Source: Candidatus Sulfotelmatobacter sp. (GTDB taxonomy: Bacteria > Acidobacteriota > Terriglobia > Terriglobales > Acidobacteriaceae). Taken from it: a DNA stretch of 64,000 bases. This document shows, piece after piece, positions 61,378 to 64,000 of the stretch. Location of the stretch: NCBI GenBank assembly GCA_017883385.1, contig JADGNQ010000002.1:1-64000 (forward strand), written 5' to 3'. Each line of letters opens with the position of its first letter. Positions within the stretch are counted from its first letter, which is position 1. The notes under the pieces are model-generated. The model was not told where the DNA came from. It made no database searches and saw only the letters and a list, made by a program, of their open reading frames with translations. The translations under genes and the position numbers were made by a program.

Positions 61378-63375
61378 ATGGTAACAAGTGATGGAGCGAC
61401 TGCCTTGTTGACCGGAGCAAAAACCGCCAAGTCTCCCACGCCCCTGCGTGTCTTGTTAGTGGGTAACCAGGAGGAGGATTTCTTCTTGATTCGCGAGATA
61501 CTGCAGCGCTCCCGTGGCACACTCGCGGCAGAACTCGACCATGCTCATTCGTTGGAACAAGCAAGGGAGATGCTGCAGCAGCAGCCCTACGGCCTGGTTC
61601 TGTTCGAGCATGAGACTGGGAACGCGGAGGCCGTCAGCTTTCTATCAGAGTTCCTTCATGCCGGGGTCTTGTTGCCCTTCATTCTTCTGACCGAAGATGC
61701 GGACGAGAAGACAATAGCGGAAAGTATCGAGGCGGGGGCATGGAACTGCGTGGCGAAATCGCAACTGGACGGAGCGACCCTGGTCCGCACCATCCGGGGC
61801 ACGCTGGCGGTGCATTCCTTGCGGCAGGAACAACACTCGGCAGAGGAGTCATTGCGAAAACTCTCGCGGGCAGTCGAGCAGTCGGCGGACACCGTGATAA
61901 TGACCAACCAGCAAGGAATCATCGAGTACGTCAATCCAGCCTTTGAGGCTCTGACCGGCTATGGCCGCGACGAAGTGTGCGGGCAAACTCCGCGAATTCT
62001 CAAATCGGGCGAGCAGGGACCGGAATTCTACCAGGCCATGTGGAGGATCATTCTCGCTGGGAGTGTTTACCGCGCCATTCTGGTGAACCGGAAGAAGAAC
62101 GGCGAGTTGTATTACGTGGAAGAAAGTATTTCCCCGGTGCGCGATACCGAAGGACGAATCACGCATTTCATCTCGAACGGGCGCGACCTTACCGAGCGGC
62201 TCCGCCTGGAAGCGGAGCTGCGGCAGGCGCAAAAAATGGATGCCATCGGGCATCTGGCCGGCGGGGTCGCCCACGACTTCAACAACCTCTTAACCATCAT
62301 TACCAGCTACTCTGAGCTGGCCCTCGACGCTGTGCACGAAGACAGCGCACTTGAAACCAAGATCCAGGAGATTCTGCTGGCAGCGCGGCGGGCTGCGGAA
62401 TTGACGCGGCAACTGCTGGCTTTCAGCCGGAAACAGCCGCAGGCATTGCGGGTGGTGGAACTCAATCAGGTAGTCGGGCGCGTTGCCAAAACTCTTCCGC
62501 GTCTCATCGGCGAAGATATCGAGTTCAGTTTCACACCGGGGTCAGGATTGGGACGGGTGCGCGTGGACCCCGTGCAGATCGACCAGATTCTGATGAACCT
62601 GGCGGCCAATGCGCGGGACGCCATGCCGCAAGGAGGCCACCTGCGGATCGAGACCTCGAATCTGACGCTCGACGACGAATACATGCATCGCAAACCCGCC
62701 GTCATTCCTGCGGGACATTATGCGTTGATCACCGTTAGCGACGACGGAGAGGGGATTGCGCCTCAACACTTGCCTCACATCTTCGAGCCTTTCTACACCA
62801 CGAAGCCCCTGGGGGAGGGCACGGGGCTTGGCTTGGCCACGGTTTACGGAATCGTGAAACAGAACAAGGGGTTCATCTGGGCCTACAGCGAGCCACAGAT
62901 GGGTACCGTGTTCAAGATCTACCTGCCCTGCGTGTCCATGGACAAGCAGGCGGGAGAGAGCGACGGAGTCAAGGCAGAGGGCCTGGCGCGCGGTTCGGAA
63001 ACCATCCTGGTCGTGGAAGACGAGCATGCGGTCCGACAGGCGACCGCGGAATTTCTGAGACTCCACGGCTACACCGCGCTCGAAGCCAAAGATGGCCTGG
63101 ATGCCCTCTCGGTGGCAAGGAACTACGGCGCGACCATTCATCTGGTGGTCACCGACGTGGTGATGCCGAACCTGAGTGGCGGCCAGTTGGCAATGGAACT
63201 CAATCACCTGAGGCCGGAAGCAAAACTGCTGTTCGTTTCCGGCTATGCGGGCAGGACTGTACTCAACCACAAGGTATTCGACCTCGAAACGAATTTCCTC
63301 CAAAAGCCCTACACACTGAAACAACTCTCCAGCAAGATTCGTGCCGCACTTGACGCAAAGCGAGCTAAGGAATGA
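61378..63375 (+). CDS. Hybrid sensor histidine kinase (REC-PAS-HisKA-HATPase-REC)
   Basis: The 665-residue soluble kinase starts with a receiver-like domain (about 22-140) in which the phosphoacceptor is Glu77 (LVLFEHET). A PAS domain follows (SADTVIMTNQQGIIEYVNPA ... GRDLTERLRLE), then HisKA with His299 in GGVAHDFNNLL and an HATPase with N, G1, F and G2 boxes (NLAANARDAM, DDGEGI, FEPFYTTK, GEGTGLGLA). A C-terminal receiver with Asp593 (VVTDVVMPN) and Lys in LQKPY ends the protein. No output gene is adjacent. No clear ribosome-binding site precedes the ATG. Confidence 0.92.
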   Translation: MVTSDGATALLTGAKTAKSPTPLRVLLVGNQEEDFFLIREILQRSRGTLAAELDHAHSLEQAREMLQQQPYGLVLFEHETGNAEAVSFLSEFLHAGVLLPFILLTEDADEKTIAESIEAGAWNCVAKSQLDGATLVRTIRGTLAVHSLRQEQHSAEESLRKLSRAVEQSADTVIMTNQQGIIEYVNPAFEALTGYGRDEVCGQTPRILKSGEQGPEFYQAMWRIILAGSVYRAILVNRKKNGELYYVEESISPVRDTEGRITHFISNGRDLTERLRLEAELRQAQKMDAIGHLAGGVAHDFNNLLTIITSYSELALDAVHEDSALETKIQEILLAARRAAELTRQLLAFSRKQPQALRVVELNQVVGRVAKTLPRLIGEDIEFSFTPGSGLGRVRVDPVQIDQILMNLAANARDAMPQGGHLRIETSNLTLDDEYMHRKPAVIPAGHYALITVSDDGEGIAPQHLPHIFEPFYTTKPLGEGTGLGLATVYGIVKQNKGFIWAYSEPQMGTVFKIYLPCVSMDKQAGESDGVKAEGLARGSETILVVEDEHAVRQATAEFLRLHGYTALEAKDGLDALSVARNYGATIHLVVTDVVMPNLSGGQLAMELNHLRPEAKLLFVSGYAGRTVLNHKVFDLETNFLQKPYTLKQLSSKIRAALDAKRAKE

Positions 63376-63414
63376 GCCTTCCTTCGCACGAGTAACTGGC
63401 CGGGATGCGCTGGA

Positions 63415-63443
63415 TTGATCAGCACCTTCCCACACCCTATAAT
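63415..63443 (+). promoter_or_regulatory. Sigma70-type promoter of the ArnT-like gene
   Basis: TTGATC (63415-63420), a 17-bp spacer and a perfect TATAAT (63438-63443) point to a start near 63450, giving a very short 5' untranslated region of about 13 nt. Confidence 0.75.
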
Positions 63444-63462
63444 CAGCCTGCGCGGACTCCGC

Positions 63463-64000
63463 ATGAATATCGCCCCCCGGGACCGGGAAGCCGGTGCCCG
63501 TGCCACGCCGACGAATCCGGACTATCTCATCCCACGCGCGACTCTGGTATCCATCCTTATTCTCATTGCTCTGTGGCTCGCGATTTACGCGGCGGGCATG
63601 TTCACGCCACCGTTGCTCGATGACGTTGACACCATCCACGCCGAGGCGGCACGCGAGATGTTGTTGCGCCACGATTGGGTGACGATGTACACGAACGGCC
63701 TGCGCTACCTGGAGAAGGCACCGCTGATGTACTGGGGGCTGGCCGGCAGCTACGAAGTTTTCGGGATCAGTGACTGGAGCACCCGTTTTCCGCTCATGCT
63801 GGGCCTGCTCGCCATGGTTCTGGCCACATACTGGCTCGGCACTTATGCCTTCGGCGAGCGCGGTGGATTTTATTCCGGCGTTGTTCTGGTAACGTCGGTT
63901 GGCCCCTATATCTTCACGCGATTTCTGATTCCTGACGTGCTGGTGGGGCTGTGGCTCACCATCTCATACTATTTTTTCTTGCGCTCCCTGGAGGAAGGAA
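63463..64000 (+). CDS. ArnT/PMT-like glycosyltransferase (3' end outside window)
   Basis: The open 179-codon frame begins with a short cytoplasmic part, a membrane helix (LVSILILIALWLAIYAAG) and the catalytic loop LLDDVDTIHAEAAREML ... NGLRYLEKAPLMYWGLAG, with acidic residues typical of the GT39/GT83 superfamily. More helices follow up to the window end. Members transfer sugars from polyprenyl phosphate to lipid A, proteins or other acceptors in the periplasm. The acceptor cannot be told from this fragment. Confidence 0.85.
   Translation, partial: MNIAPRDREAGARATPTNPDYLIPRATLVSILILIALWLAIYAAGMFTPPLLDDVDTIHAEAAREMLLRHDWVTMYTNGLRYLEKAPLMYWGLAGSYEVFGISDWSTRFPLMLGLLAMVLATYWLGTYAFGERGGFYSGVVLVTSVGPYIFTRFLIPDVLVGLWLTISYYFFLRSLEEG

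Overview
The window most likely comes from an Acidobacteriota chromosome (Terriglobia-like). This is inferred from a large TonB-dependent receptor with an N-terminal carboxypeptidase-regulatory domain, PEGA and spermidine-synthase-like membrane proteins, the FeS/DUF362 trio, high GC, and several families of short hairpin repeats scattered between genes. No prophage, insertion sequence or CRISPR array is visible. Most of the window is single-copy chromosomal material.

Left part (1-16.4 kb, mostly minus strand). It opens in an exopolysaccharide locus: a Wza-like SLBB export protein cut by the window edge, a NusG/UpxY-type antiterminator, a degenerate receiver protein and a LuxR response regulator. 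A long minus-strand series follows, running from a winged-helix regulator at 15.0 kb down to 4.45 kb: haem-bearing beta-barrel, dihaem cytochrome c, cupredoxin-like protein, Oar-type TonB receptor, HprK-like kinase, and an unusual nucleotidyltransferase-MFS fusion. PhoB-like direct repeats lie just upstream of the winged-helix gene. Next is a 1-Cys peroxiredoxin whose upstream region looks like a complete transcription attenuator: a sigma70-type promoter, a leaderless mini-ORF with three Cys codons, and an intrinsic terminator. I rate this the most interesting signal in the window.

Middle (16.6-46 kb, mostly plus strand). This part holds a PhzF-like protein, a response regulator, an orphan ABC ATPase, ribosomal protein S1, tRNA-Gly and tRNA-Cys, and a polyferredoxin/lipoprotein/DUF362 trio. 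It continues with a PadR regulator and its partner membrane protein, a spermidine-synthase-like membrane protein, a serine hydrolase, a P450 and a membrane-anchored peroxiredoxin. The pyruvate dehydrogenase genes aceE-aceF-lpdA follow, with the same palindromic repeat in both gaps. Then come an MscS channel, a secF-secD pair in inverted order, a LURP-one-like protein, a multi-pass membrane protein and a receiver-TonB fusion.

Right part (46-64 kb). This contains a secreted phosphoesterase, a PEGA protein whose kinase domain lacks the catalytic residues, a divergent WYL regulator/DinB pair, and a five-gene MacB-like export cluster (three permeases, adaptor, ATPase). It ends with a small winged-helix protein, a secreted LssY-C protein, a hybrid histidine kinase, and the start of an ArnT-like glycosyltransferase with a clear promoter.
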